This document shows, piece by piece, positions 47,685 through 59,186 of a stretch of 64,000 nucleotides of DNA. The notes beneath the pieces were generated by a model, which saw nothing but the letters and a program-made list of their open reading frames with translations, searched no databases and was not told where the DNA came from. The stretch is from Synaphobranchus kaupii. Its lineage: Eukaryota; Chordata; Actinopteri; Anguilliformes; Synaphobranchidae. The DNA lies in assembly GCA_029718625.1 (NCBI GenBank), contig CM056383.1, positions 20,189,930 to 20,253,929 of the forward strand, in the 5' to 3' direction. The translations under genes and the position numbers were made by a program. The stretch's first letter is position 1; each line of letters starts with the position of its first letter.

Positions 47685-49345
47685 TGGTGTCAGAAGTGAA
47701 CGTGATTTATGAAGAATTTTCCCTGAGTGTGTATAACCTAAGCTATTGTTTATCGCCGGTGATGAGAAGACTGTTGGGTTTTTCTTTCATCGGAAAAATA
47801 AAGTTTAGATTTTTCATCCACAGGTAACTGGCCACTCAAGTTTGACTTTGGCAAAGACAGCATGCTGTTTGTGGGGCACAAGATAACTGGAACAGGTATT
47901 GCAACTGACCCTGGGAAAATTAAGGCCATTATGCAAATGCCAGAGCCTGAATGTGCAGCTGATGTGCACAGGCTGCTAAGAATGGCGAACTACTTGGCGA
48001 AGTTCATTCCTCAGCTGGTGACTTTCCCCATATGGCTGAAAGAGCTGCTCTGTGGAAAGACTGAGTGCTGTTGGGGAACACGACCAGTCGAGGCTGTTCA
48101 CCAGCTGAAGTCAGAACTCAGTTCTCCCAAAGTGCTGGCACAGTACTCCACAAGGGCAGAAACAAGAGTTGCTGCTGATGCATCTTCTTATGGCATTGGA
48201 GCCGTTCTCATGCAGGAACAAGCAGATGAGACGTGGAGGCCAATCACGTACATCTCGAGGAGCTTGACCGAAGACGAAAAACGGAATGCCAAAATTGAAT
48301 CATTAACCCTCATCTGGGAATTTACTGTCAGCTGCTGGGCTCCAGAGGTCTGGACGAACTTCCACCGCAAATTTTAAAATTCTCCCTGAGACTGCTCAGA
48401 TTCACCTATGATATCTAGCACGTCGCCGGGAAATCTCTGGTCACAGCTGATACGCTCTCGCAAACTCCTGAGAAACACCAACAGTGACAGAAGTCCAGCT
48501 TGCAAGAGGTGTTCAAGTGTTCATCAATGCATCGTTGCCTGCATCAGAGCCACGTCTGCAGCAGATAAGTGAGCTACAACACGCAGAGGAGACATGTCGG
48601 TGTGTGGGTCAGGACTGTCTCCAAGGCATTGTGTTGAACCACATGTGAAACCATTCTGGGCAGGGAAGGGGTTATCTTCACATAGTGGACCGCCTACTTC
48701 TGAAGGGCCAACGGCTAGTGATTCCGCCTGCTCTTTGTAAAAAAAGTCCTGCAGCAGATCCACAAGGGTCATCAGGGCATCACTAAATGCTGAGCAGGTG
48801 CACGACAAACAGTGTGGTGGCCTGGATTATATATTCACATCCGAGAGCTGATTAGCAACCGCAAGTTATGTAAAATCAACCAAGCACCTCACTGCGAGCC
48901 TCTGCTGTTAACACCTACACCTGATTGAACATGGCAGTGAGTAGGAGCTGACCTGTTTGCCTGGAAACAAAACATGTACCTGTTAATCGTGGACTATTTC
49001 TCACACTACATAGAGGTACTTTGCCTCACCGTCACGTCCTCTGCTATGGTCATCGCTAGTCTGAAGAAAGTCTTTGCAAGACATAGCTTTCCTGACACAC
49101 TGGTGTCAGACAACGGCCCCCAATTTGCTTCTGAGCTCTTCAAAGACTTTGCTACCGCCTTTCAGTTCCAAAATGTGACCAGTAGCCCCCGGTACCCCCA
49201 AGCCAGTGGGGAGGCTGAGCGTGTCATGGGCACTGTGAAAAGTCTCTGCAAGAAAGGTACAGACCAAAGCGAAGCAATGCTCGCTTACCGCTCGTTTACC
49301 GAACAACTCCCCTGGAACACGGTTACTCTCCAACCCAACAACTGA
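47685..49345 (+). pseudogene. Ty3/gypsy retrotransposon remnant (mag-like)
   Basis: A likely primer-binding site (tggtgtcagaagtgaac, 47685-47701) follows TACA, the probable end of a 5' LTR. Only about 140 bp separate it from pol, so gag, protease and most of the reverse transcriptase are deleted. The ORF at 47862-48377 covers the connection region (FVGHKITGTGIATDPGKI) and the RNase H start (ADASSYGIGAVL). A degraded integrase zinc-binding region with HKGHQGITKC is near 48755-48795. The ORF at 48974-49345 carries the integrase core with VDYFSHY and SDNGPQF, two of the three catalytic acidic positions. Stops and frameshifts separate the domains and no 3' LTR was found. Non-functional. Confidence 0.88.
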
Positions 49346-49519
49346 TGGGGAGACAACTCCACACAACAGTTCCACAACTCCAAAGTGGTCTGACCTACAA
49401 GATTTCAATGTATGGGGTTTTCTTAAAGCCGTAGTTTATAATTTTGGACAAACATGAATACTGTAATTGGGATGGATATGTCTACCACTAGGGCGCCAAC
49501 GAGGATCGGGTTAACTTAA

Positions 49520-50126
49520 AGGTTGTATCAGCGATTTTGGGTGGAAACATAAATGATCACATTCATCTGATTTTTCCTCACGATCCGCTAGCTGCCCGCC
49601 CCATAAGCAGGCCGTCAAAAAACTGCGTCTCTGTAGGCAGCCTATGCTCCGAGATCGTACACAAAAACAAATGGTACTACCAACTACTCAAAACCAAAAT
49701 AAACAGTATTCCAACCAATCACAATGATCTGCACAAACGCTAATACTCTTATCTCGCTGAAATCTTGACGGATTTACAAACGGTTTGGTTTCTTACAAAC
49801 GTTATTAACGTGGTTATAATTCTGGATGCTTGAACACTATTTTTTAAAACATAACATAATTATTCATAAGTATGTTTGTTTGGGATTTCGCTTCAGAAGT
49901 GACGTCACGTTTGTGCAGATCATTGTGATTGGTTGGAATACTGTTTATTTTGGTTTTGAGTAGTTGGTAGTACCATTGTTTTTGTGTACGATCTCGGAGC
50001 ATAGGCTGCCTACAGAGACGCGGTTTTTTGACGGCCTGCTTATGGGGCGGGCAGCTAGTGGATCGTGAGGAAAAATCAGATGAATGTGATCATTTATGTT
50101 TCCACCCAAAATCGCTGATACAACCT
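49520..50126. mobile_element. 607-bp MITE with 220-bp inverted repeats and TTAA borders
   Basis: The arms 49520-49739 and 49908-50126 are nearly perfect reverse complements, starting aggttgtatcagcgattttg. TTAA flanks both sides (49516-49519 and 50127-50130). TTAA target duplication is known for piggyBac and Kolobok elements. The 168-bp centre has no ORF, so this is a non-autonomous element. High arm identity suggests a fairly recent insertion. Confidence 0.93.
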
Positions 50127-50130
50127 TTAA

Positions 50131-51856
50131 TTAGGTCTATAAAAAGAATACACAAAGTCAAATAAAAGCCATAGATTTTATTAAACCCATTGTTGTGTAG
50201 CAGCTGTAAAACAAAACAAGAGGACGCTCATAAAGAAACTAATTCACCTAATTCACCTGATCTATACTTTCTTAAAGCTATTTAACTCACCTGGAAAGTA
50301 AAGGTGCAAAAGGCAAAACAAAGTCTTCCACAGGCTTGCTAATCTACTCTGATCTATTTCTTTCTATTATAAATGCGGCATGGTAAAAACTGGAGCTTCC
50401 TCCCAAATGGACACTAGAGCTGCTACAGAATGTGCTGAGTCCCAGAAATCAGTGTCACTTTCCCAAATATAAGAAAACAGTACCAAAATAAAAGCGCATT
50501 TGGCTGCTTTTTCACAAGGTGGCTAGGGCATAGTAATTGCCCCGCCATAGCAACGGCTCTTAAAACAGAAAGCACATTCATTTGGTGACGTAGCTACGAG
50601 CAAGACAAACGCCGAGATCAGGATTTTACAGACTATTAGATGGTGAGACACAACAGCTGGTGGTTTTAGAATGAAAAGTGTCGGAACCACTCTACCTGAA
50701 CAAAAAAATAAACAAAAGTAGCATATAAAGACATGAATATGCTCGCACAAAGCAAAGTTACGACTTTTAAATGGGGGACTATGGGAAAATACAACTAGAA
50801 ATGCACACCCCTGCAGCACGGCAACAACTATGACAAACTAAAAAATATAGTATGCGGCTGTATACAACCTGAAATGAATGACACAGTAATATTTAAGAAT
50901 GAGCTTCAGCATGGCAGCAAAGCTTGCAACGTGCATGAAGTTAGCCAAAGGGAACAAAGACCCAGTCAGGGGAAATTAACCATGGGCTAGAGAATGCCGC
51001 AAATACATATGCTCTCGGAAATCCAGCACAGGTGTCTGCAATTTCCAATCATGACCCAGGTGAGCCAAAGGAAACGAGTTAGCATACGAATCGATCAGAA
51101 GGGCACATTTGTAAGGCAGCATAGGCACGTAATGCAAGAAAAATATCCATCAATGGTATAATCCTATTTGGATATATATTTTGTGACAGTGGAGAGAGGG
51201 AGGATGCATGCAGTGTTTTTTCCTAGCTTTTATGTACTTACAACCATAGATACTGTGTTAACCATACTCTTTGAACGTCGGCACTATCACTTTCAAGAGA
51301 TTCTTCTAATCTCAAGACAAGTCAGAAGATGTTGTGAATTCACAACACATTTCACGACACACTTCAAGAGATACTTCAAGATATTTTTTTTGCACTATGA
51401 CACCTTTCGGGAAACCCACCCATGATTAGTCAGGTTAAGCCAGAAGGAAAGGCCATCTGACCACCTGAAAATATGTATTCTTGCTTTCACTGGTTGTTCC
51501 AAAATCATAAATAATCCTTGTTTGGAAAGGGTTGGAGAAATTTGTAGTCGTCCCTCCTTAGCCATAGCAGACCTTGCCCTCCCAAACTGGCCAAACAGGT
51601 GGCCACCGCTGTCATGTGCCCTTCTGAGGGTGGTCTAGCTCTGGTACCGGTAGGAGTGAACTGGAACTGGGGTGTGGAGGCAACTGGCTGGAACCTGGAG
51701 CAGACTGTGTGTAGCCTATTTAAAATAAAGCTTGTCCTCCGACTTTAATTATTGTGAACTGTTTATGGGAATTGTAAATAAAAAAATGCACGGCTTTCCT
51801 ATTGGCCATTTTAAAGGTGTGGGTGTGCTTAGTCAGTGCTCCTCCTTTATATTATC
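50131..51856. other. Non-coding DNA
   Basis: No gene or bounded repeat recognised. ORFs up to 98 codons have no known domain. Confidence 0.35.
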
Positions 51857-51912
51857 ATTACATTACATTACATTACAGTCATTTAGCAGACGCTTTTATC
51901 CAAAGCGACAAA
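51857..51912 (-). repeat. L2/SINE 3' tail fragment
   Basis: A cattacattacattacattac run is followed by 'agcagacgcttttatccaaa', the reverse complement of the L2-type tail. Confidence 0.85.
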
Positions 51913-52426
51913 CCACGACACGTCTTCACACATGCGGTACAGACATGGTTAAGTGAACTGCAAAACCTGTTTGTAGCTAGCTGCTCTCAGCAATCCAATT
52001 AAAACTGTTAATACCTTTGATTCTTGTTCATTCTTTTTTATAAGTTATATTAGTAGTCCTGTATAGTTTCACAGTTGAGTTTGCACGTTTACCAGCTCAC
52101 TTGGTAGCCATTGGTTTAGTGATTGGCCAGCAAGCTAGCCAGCTCCAGGCTAGCTATAGATGATTTGCTGCCAGTCACTGGAGTTGGCTTGTTGGGTATA
52201 AAATAATTTTACAGAAGGCTAACACAATTAGTTTTATTTAGCTAGCTAGGTAAATCTTTCAACATAGGTGGCTCATTAAAAAAACAGGCACCCTCAACCC
52301 CAGTGCAGGCTGCATCCACTGTCGAGCCCAGCACATCTACCAACACCGAGCAAAACGTTACTGCCTCGATGTCAAGGGCAGCAAATTTCCGTCCTCCACA
52401 AAATCCGTGTCCGCTCCTGACTTAAA
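51913..52426. other. Non-coding DNA before the hAT pseudogene
   Basis: No gene recognised. It may include the 5' end of the hAT element, but I could not identify an inverted terminus or 8-bp duplication. Confidence 0.3.
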
Positions 52427-54234
52427 TATGGATAGCCCATCCCAGCCAATTTTAAGTAGTTATCCCAAGCGCCCATTTGGACAAACTGTGAGAAGCTTTA
52501 GGGCTGGTACCAGTCTCGACCATGGCTAGAATATTCTGTCTCGCGTGATGCCTGCTTTTGCTTTGCCTGTCGCAAATTTGGTGTTTCCAATTCAAAACGA
52601 GAGGACATATTCACAAAAGGTGGATACACTAATTGGAAAAGAGCGCTTGAACGAGACAGTGGTTTCCTTAAACATGCCTCTAGTATTCCTCACGTTAGAG
52701 CGATGTCTGCATGGCAGGAATACCAGCGTCGCTCAGAGACAGGTGAAAGTATCGTGCAGCTCCTGCGTCAAACCCAGATAGAAAAGAACAGGTACTATGT
52801 TAAAAGCATAGGCGAAGTCATTCACTTTCTCACTGTAAATGAGCTAGCTCTCCGTGGGCACCGTCAGGGGGATGGGGTTGAGGCAGATCTTTTAATTAGG
52901 CTGTTTGATTACACCATTCCAAAAGATCCCAAACTCGCAGAAATTGCAAAATGCATCCCTGAAAACACTAAATACACATCAAATGTCATTCAAAACGAAA
53001 TAATTGAAACCCTTGCCAAAATGGTTTTAAAAGATATCAGGGCCAAATATGAGGAAGCTGACTCTCCTGTAATTTGCATTAAAAGTGATGGCACCAGGGA
53101 TCGCTGTAACATTGAGAACTTATCAATAGTAATAAGATTTGTCCACAACTCCATCCCAGAAGAACATTTAATTGGCTTGATTGACTTGAGTCAGCTTGAT
53201 GCTGAATATGTGTGCAAACAAATTCTCTCTCATCTCTCTGACCTGGGATACAATGCTGACAATTTAGTGTCTCAGTGTTATGATGGCACTTCAGTGATGT
53301 CTGGGGTGAGGGGCGGTGTGCAGACTTTGCTGCAACAAAAAGTAGGCAAGGACATTCCATATGTGCACTGCTACAACCACCAACTCCACTTGGCAGTGGT
53401 ACATGCGATGCAATCGGAACTTCTTGCAAAGAAGTTATTTGAATGGTCCAATTCATTGAATACATTCTGTCACAGACATTATGTTGCACACAGGTACAAT
53501 ACTCCCACACTCAAAAGGCTACTAGAGATTCACTGGACCAGCCATCATGATGTTACCAAGTCCATTGTTGACAATGAGGAAAGTATCATGAGTCTTTTGT
53601 CTGAGGTAGCAGAGGATGACAGTGCTCCTTTTGATCTCAGTACAGAGGCGTGTGGTCTTTTGACACAGCTAAACAGACAGAACTTCTTTGACATTAGCAA
53701 ATTTCTCCTCCATGTGCTTGGTGCGCTGAAGCCAGCCAATTCAATTCTGCAGTCAAAAACAGTAGATTTGTGCACTGCAGGGGAGGTGGTGACCGCTTCA
53801 CTGGTGACATTGAAGGAGATGAGATGTGACTCGTTCTGGGAGGAGCATTTCTCTCAATGTGGATATACCAATCCTCCTAAGAGGAGAAGGACAGTGAACT
53901 CACAGCTTGACAATAGTGTTGTCTTGTCAACTATCGGGCATGGTGACTCTGATGGCCAAACTAGTACTCCAAATCAGTCTTTTAAAAGAGCTATGTTTGG
54001 CATTCTTGATAGAGCTATTGTGGAGATGGAGACAAGATTCTCTCAAAGAAATGTTGATTTAATGAGGGCCACATCATTTCTCCTGCCAAAATAAGCATCT
54101 TTTCTTGACCACTCTCTCCTGAAGCCACTTCAGGTGCTTGCAGGCACAGAGCAAAATAGTATGAGCTTGCACAATGAAATTGCGGTGGCGAAAGTAATGT
54201 TGCTCAATAAACTGTCCACTGATGCAGACCTTTC
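52427..54234 (+). pseudogene. hAT transposase pseudogene, 5' part (TTF finger, DUF4371)
   Basis: hAT-superfamily transposase of the ZMYM1-like/DUF4371 type. The reading starts near MDSPSQPILSSYPKRPFG (52427), then shifts frame near 52505. A TTF-type zinc finger follows with WLEYSVSRDACFCFACRKFG and YTNWKRAL (52523-52670). The long open stretch 52703-54094 (463 codons) continues in that frame. It contains CIPENTKYTSN, the acidic block IKSDGTRD (about residue 128), SQCYDGTSVMSG (about 190) and the VHCYNHQLHLAVVHA block (about 222). A TAA at 54092-54094 interrupts it, but the same frame runs on to 54234. There a gypsy element is inserted; the C-terminal part resumes at 59187. Inactivated by at least two frameshifts, two stops and the insertion. 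Confidence 0.9.
54230..54234. repeat. Left 5-bp target-site duplication (CTTTC)
   Basis: CTTTC directly precedes the 5' LTR (TGTAAC...). The same five bases follow the 3' LTR at 59182-59186. Five bp is the usual length for Ty3/gypsy elements. Confidence 0.92.
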
Positions 54235-55403
54235 TGTAACATTCCACTCCCGTCCCATTGTTCTCCGTGTTTTCCTTTTCCCCCTGTGTCGTGTTTGTCT
54301 CTCCATTGTCCGTTTTCCCCCTTGCTGCAGGTTGGGCGTGTTTTCCCGTTTGTGTCACTCTGTTTCACTGCTCCCTTCTCAGCCTATCCCATTCCCCCGT
54401 TTTGCATGCATTCCACACTCTCCGCTCTGATTCAATCACTCTCGCATACATTCGCACGCGGTTCCTAATTGATTCCAATTAATGTCTGCATTTAGTCACC
54501 CGGTGTTTTCTGTCCTGTGCCAGTTCGTTAATGCTCTTTATCAGAAACCTCTGGTCTTGTCTGGTTCCCTGTCTAGTTGCTACTCTAAAGTCTTGTTTAA
54601 TGCCGGCGTTTAAATCACCCTGCTCTTCATTCTAGTCGAAGTCTGTTCAAGTGTGGAACAGCTCTACCCGCTGTTCATTGTTTCGTCTCACTAACTACCT
54701 TTGTCTGCTTCAGTCTGCCAGCCTGCAGTTGTCAGTAAATCCCTGCCTGTGTTGCGGTTTTCCTGCCTCCCACCTGACGTGTGTGCATGCAGCTTGGGCT
54801 TCTGCTATTCCGCCCTGCGGCGGTGCCCGCTTACAGCCAGTGTTGCGGTGCTGCTGATGTGCTGTCGCTCCTGCCTCTGCTGTCGCTGCTGCCGCCCTGC
54901 TGTTGCCGTGCTCCTACTGCTGCTGCCCTGCTGCCACGCCTGCGTCCTGCCTGGATTCCGCTCCACGGTCCTGCGCTCCCGCTCATCCCCTGCTCCAACA
55001 AACCCGGTTGTCTGTCTCCATAACCATCCCTGGCTTTCCCTGCTCCCACTGCTCCCGCCTCTTCATACCTGGACTGTCTGTATTTAATGTTCTCCCTATG
55101 CTTCAGGAGTATTGGTCGAAGCAATAATTTATTGGATGCTTAGCGCTCCCACTCTGTCTGTCAGTCTGTCTGTTGTAAAGTCCAGTTCCGGTTTGGAACA
55201 ATAACTGCCCAGTGTATAAAGTCCAGCTCCGGCTTGGAGCAATACTGTCCTGTCTGTTAAGTCCAGTTCTGGCTTGGAACTTTAACTCCTTTTGCCTTTC
55301 TCCCTATGCTCAGGACCACCCTGATCATTAATAAATGTAGAGTTTTGGCATTCCTGTCTAAGAGTCATGCATTTGGGTCCAGTCCACTTCCGGGATCGTA
55401 ACA
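54235..55403 (+). repeat. 5' LTR
   Basis: 1169 bp, TGTAAC...GTAACA. It contains a tataaagtcc word (55216), an aataaa polyadenylation-like word (55330) and a triplicated 41-bp motif at 55177-55287. C-rich CTGC clusters at 54840-54960 create spurious Cys-rich ORFs. Confidence 0.93.
55177..55287 (+). repeat. Three-copy tandem motif in the 5' LTR
   Basis: Three units of about 36-41 bp beginning aagtccagttccgg, aagtccagctccgg and aagtccagttctgg, each followed by tttgga/cttgga. A matching triplet sits at 58955-59065 in the 3' LTR. Confidence 0.88.
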
Positions 55404-55420
55404 GAACGAACTGGCCAAGA

Positions 55421-56321
55421 ATGGACCCAGCCGACTTGGAGCAGATCCGTCACGCCTTCGCCTGCCAGACTGCTGTCAGCGATCAACTGAGCCACCGCAT
55501 GGATGACGTCTTGGAGACTCTGAAGAACCTTTCAGATCAAATGAGTCAGATGTCGCCCCACCAGCCTCTTCCGAGGCTCCAAGCGGTCCCGGCTCCATCC
55601 CCACCTGAGCTGCAGCGCCCTTCTCTGGCAGAGAACCCCGTGTTCAACATCCTGAGGTTTACCGAGGGGACCTGGGGAAGTGTCGCGAATTCCTCCTTCA
55701 ATGCTACATCGTGTTCCGCATTCAGCCCACCTCCTTCTCCACTGACACCTGCAAGATCGCATTCATCATGAGCAGTTTGGGAGGGAGCGCCCTGGAGTGG
55801 GCCACGACGCTGTGGGAGAGCCAGTCACCCGCCTGCTTCCATTTTGCCTCCTTCACGTATCAGGGCAGCCGCAGTGGGCCGAGATAGTGGTCCGATTCTG
55901 CACCCTGGCGGCCGAAGCAGGATGGAACGACACCGCCCTCCAGGGGGCCTTCTTGCAAGCCCTGAACGAAGAGTTAAAAGACCAGTTGGCAACTTGCGAT
56001 GAATCCAGTTCGCTCAACAGCCTCATCAGCTTCGCCATCTCGGTCGACAATTGCCTCCGGGCCAGGGCCTGGGAAAGGAAGAAGGGCCAGCCACGCGTTC
56101 CATTCTCCACACTCCACGCCAGTTCTCCCCCTTCTCCCGGCAAAAGTTCCGTCTCAACTCCTAATCCCACAGATGAAGAACCCATGCAATTGGGCAAAGT
56201 CTCCATCGATGCTGAAGAACGTCGCCGGAGAATCCGCACCAATTCGTGTATGTACTGTGGCAGTCCTGCCCATCATCTGGCTGCGTGTTCAATTCGCCCA
56301 AAAGGCGTGGCTCGCCAGTAA
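55421..56321 (+). pseudogene. gag of the gypsy element, frameshifted
   Basis: The start is ATG at 55421 (MDPADLEQIR), 18 bp after the LTR end. The N-terminal part is open to about 55660, where the frame shifts. The next frame carries GKCREFLLQC and ALEWATTLWE and ends in the matrix/capsid-like region. A second shift near 55850 leads into the C-terminal ORF with LAAEAGWNDTALQGAF and a single CCHC knuckle CMYCGSPAHHLAAC (about 56250-56291), followed by a stop at 56319-56321. In this family Gag packages the RNA. Order and spacing are normal for the family, but the frameshifts abolish a full-length product. Confidence 0.88.
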
Positions 56322-56329
56322 GATTGGGT

Positions 56330-58274
56330 GTTCTGGCGAGCCCTATCACCACAGTCCATTCAGCCCAAAACTGAGTCGAACTCAAAGCCACCCTCCTTTG
56401 GAAAAACCAAGCCATTACTTCATTGGCCCTCGTCGACTCCTGAGCCGACGCCAGTTTCATTGACGCAAGTTTTGTTAAAGAGGCCGGAATTCCTGTGGAG
56501 TCCCTCTCCTCGCCAATCTCTGCACTCAACTTGGATGGAATAAGCCTGGGGCTGGTCACTTACTCCACCGTTCCCCTCCAGCTGGTGCTGTCCGGTAACC
56601 ATCATGAAACTATCCAGTTTTACCTCATCCACTCCAAGCAGTCTCCATTGGTCCTCAGCCAAACCTGGTTACACCTCCACAATCCTCACATTAATTGGCG
56701 CTCCAGTCAAGTCCAGGATTGGAGCGCCCACTGTTTAGCTAACTGCCTGCGGTCAGCCCTGCCCCCTCCGGGGGTTAAGAGGGCTACTCCTAACCTTCCC
56801 GAACCTGATCTAACCTGTCTTCCTAACCACTACCACAATCTATCTCAGGTTTTTAGCAAATCACGTGCTGTGTCCTTGCCCCCTCGCAGGCCCTACGACT
56901 GCTGTATCGAGTTGCTGGCAGGAGCCAAACTACCCTACGGCCGCCTCTACAGTCTGTCGGGGCCTGAAAAGGCTGCAATGGAAACCTACATTCACGACTC
57001 ATTGGCTTCAGGTATCATTCGCCCTTCCTCATCCCTGGTGGGGGCGGGGTTCTTCTTCATGGCAAAGAAGGACGGGTCACTCCGGCCCTGTATTAATTAC
57101 CGAGGCTTAAATGAGGTCACAGTACACAATAAATATCCACTCCCTCTAATCAATTCTGCTTTCGAACCCTTACATGACTCCACCATCTTCACCAAGCTCA
57201 ACCTCCGCAACGCGTACCACCTGGTCCGGATCCGCGAGGGGGATGAGTGGAAGACGGCGTTCAACACCCCTCTCGGCCACTTCGAGTACCTGGTGGTCCC
57301 GTTCGGGTTAACTAACGCCCCTGCTGTTTTCCAGTCCATGGTGAATGATGTCCTGCGAGATCTGCTGGGTCGAACTGTTTTTGTCTACATTGATGATATT
57401 TAAATTTTTTCAAAACCCCCCAGGAACACATCCTCCACGTCCGCCAGGTCCTCCAAAGGCTGTTGGAGAACCAGCTGTAAAAATGCTCGTTCCACACTAC
57501 TTCCATTCCCTTCCTCGGCTTCATCATCGAGGAGGGGAAGATCTGGGCGGATCCGGCGAAGATCAAGGCGGTGACAGAATGGCCCCAACCGGCCACACGT
57601 AAGCACCTTCAACAGTTTCTTGGCTTCGCTAACTTTTATCGCAGATTCATCCGGAACTACAGTGTGGCAGCTGCCCCGCTCCACCTCTATTCCCTTCCGT
57701 TGGAATTCCGAGGCTCAACAGGCATTCGATCTCCTGAAAACCCGGTTTTCCACATTTCCCATCCTCTGTCATCCCGACCCGGTTCGCCAGTTTGTTGTGG
57801 AGGTGGATGCCTCCGACACTGGCGTAGGGGCCATTCTGTCCCAACGATCCGCCCAGGACAATAAACTCCACCCCTGCGCCTTCTTCTCGCGGAGACTAAC
57901 CCCCGCGGAATGGAACTACAACTACAACGTTGGGGATCGGGAGCTCCTAGCGATCAAATTCGCCTTGGAGGAGTGGCGTCACTGGCGGGGAGGGGGCAGG
58001 TAATCCCTTTTTGGTCCTGACTGACCACCACAACTTACTTTATTTAAAAACCGCTAAGAGACTTAACTCCCGCCAGGCTCGGTGGTCTCTATTTTTTCAC
58101 AGATTTAATTTCACTGTCACCTTCCGCCCCGGTTCCCGTAATACTAAGGCGGATGACCTCTCACGAGTTTTCTCCCCCCTTGCCAGACCTGCTGATCCGG
58201 AGCCTATTCTACCGGCTTCCTGCGTCGTGGCTGCGGTCTCTTGGGACATCGATAAAGTTGTGAAGGCCGCCTAG
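56330..58274 (+). pseudogene. pol of the gypsy element: protease, RT, RNase H remnants
   Basis: The protease active site is destroyed: a TGA at 56441-56443 falls in the DSGA motif. The frame then stays open to 57403. It holds the reverse transcriptase from [20 protein letters not shown] through [31 protein letters not shown] and the catalytic FVYIDDI (about 57384-57400). A TAA follows at 57401-57403. Downstream the RT thumb and connection ([20 protein letters not shown]) lie at 57571-57660 in another frame. The RNase H domain ([25 protein letters not shown]) lies at 57770-58150, with a stop at 58001-58003 inside it. The last codons, near KADDLSRVF, precede an abrupt jump into LTR sequence, so the integrase is deleted. 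Confidence 0.92.
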
Positions 58275-58330
58275 GCCTCCCACCCGGATCCCCGCAATAA
58301 CCCTAACTCCACTCTTTTTGTTCCCGACTC

Positions 58331-59181
58331 CTGGTCTTGTCTGGTTCCCTGTCTAGTTGCTACTCTAAAGTCTTGTTTAATGCCGGCATTTAAATCGCCC
58401 TGCTCTTCAGTCTAGTCGAAGTCTGTTCAAGTCTGGAACAGCTCTACCCACTGTTCATTGTTTCGTCTCACTAACTAACTTTGTCTGCTTCAGTCTGCCA
58501 GCCTGCAGTTGTCAGTAAATCCCTGCCTGTGTTGCGGTTTTCCTGCCTCCCACCTGACGTGTGTGCATGCAGCTTGGGCTTCTGCTATTCCACCCTGCGG
58601 CGGTGTCCGCTTACAGCCAGTGTTGCGGTGCTGCTGATGTGCTGTCGCTCCTGCCTCTGCTGTCGTTGCTGCCGCCCTGCTGTTGCCGCTGCCCTGCTGC
58701 CATGCCTGCGTCCTGCCTGGACTCTGCTCCATGGTCCTGCTCTACCGCTCCCGCTCCCGCTCATCCCCTGCTCCAACAAACCCGGTTGTCTGTCTCCATA
58801 ACCATCCCTGGCTTTCCCTGCTCCCACTGTTCCCGCATCTTCATACCTGGACTGTCTGTATTTAATGTTCTCCCTATGCTTCAGGAGTATTGGTCGAAGC
58901 AATAATTTATTGGAGGCTTAGCGCTCCCACTCTGTCTGTCAGTCTGTCTGTTGTAAAGTCCAGTTCCGGTTTGGAACAATAACTGCCCAGTGTATAAAGT
59001 CCAGCTCCGGCTTGGAGCAATACTGTCCTGTCTGTTAAGTCCAGTTCCGGCTTGGAACTTTAACTCCTTTTGCCTTTCTCCCTATGCTCAGGACCACCCT
59101 GATCATTAATAAATATTGAGTTTTGGCATTCCTGTCTAAGAGTCGTGCATTTGGGTCCAGTCCACTTCCGGGATCGTAACA
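58331..59181 (+). repeat. 3' LTR, 5'-truncated
   Basis: Matches 54551-55403 of the 5' LTR at roughly 97% by eye, with a few indels in CTGC/CCGCTC tracts. The first 316 LTR bases are missing, and the junction with pol shows only 'ctggt'-scale microhomology. Confidence 0.92.
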
Positions 59182-59186
59182 CTTTC
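59182..59186. repeat. Right 5-bp target-site duplication (CTTTC)
   Basis: Partner of 54230-54234. The hAT transposase sequence resumes directly after it. Confidence 0.92.

Larger units (their letters stand above)
54235..59181 (+). mobile_element. Ty3/gypsy LTR retrotransposon (sushi-ichi-like), defective
   Basis: A 4.95-kb element made of a 5' LTR (54235-55403), gag (55421-56321), degraded protease, reverse transcriptase and RNase H (about 56330-58274), and a 3' LTR lacking its first 316 bp (58331-59181). It is flanked by CTTTC duplications and inserted in the hAT transposase. The integrase and the 3' polypurine tract are missing because a deletion joins pol directly to the interior of the 3' LTR. 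Gag and pol blocks resemble the sushi-ichi group, the source of domesticated PEG10/RTL genes. Not functional. Confidence 0.94.

Noticed and set aside
52545..52781. 78-codon ORF with a start at 52545
   Set aside because: It is an alternative frame over the TTF zinc finger of the hAT pseudogene; the recognisable finger residues are in the other frame.
54701..55127. Cys/Leu-rich ORFs of 74-128 codons, repeated at 58481-58905
   Set aside because: They lie inside both LTRs and come from CTGC-rich LTR sequence in several frames.
58011..58274. Separate small gene
   Set aside because: It encodes the RNase H end ([18 protein letters not shown]) of the gypsy pol and is only split off by a stop codon.
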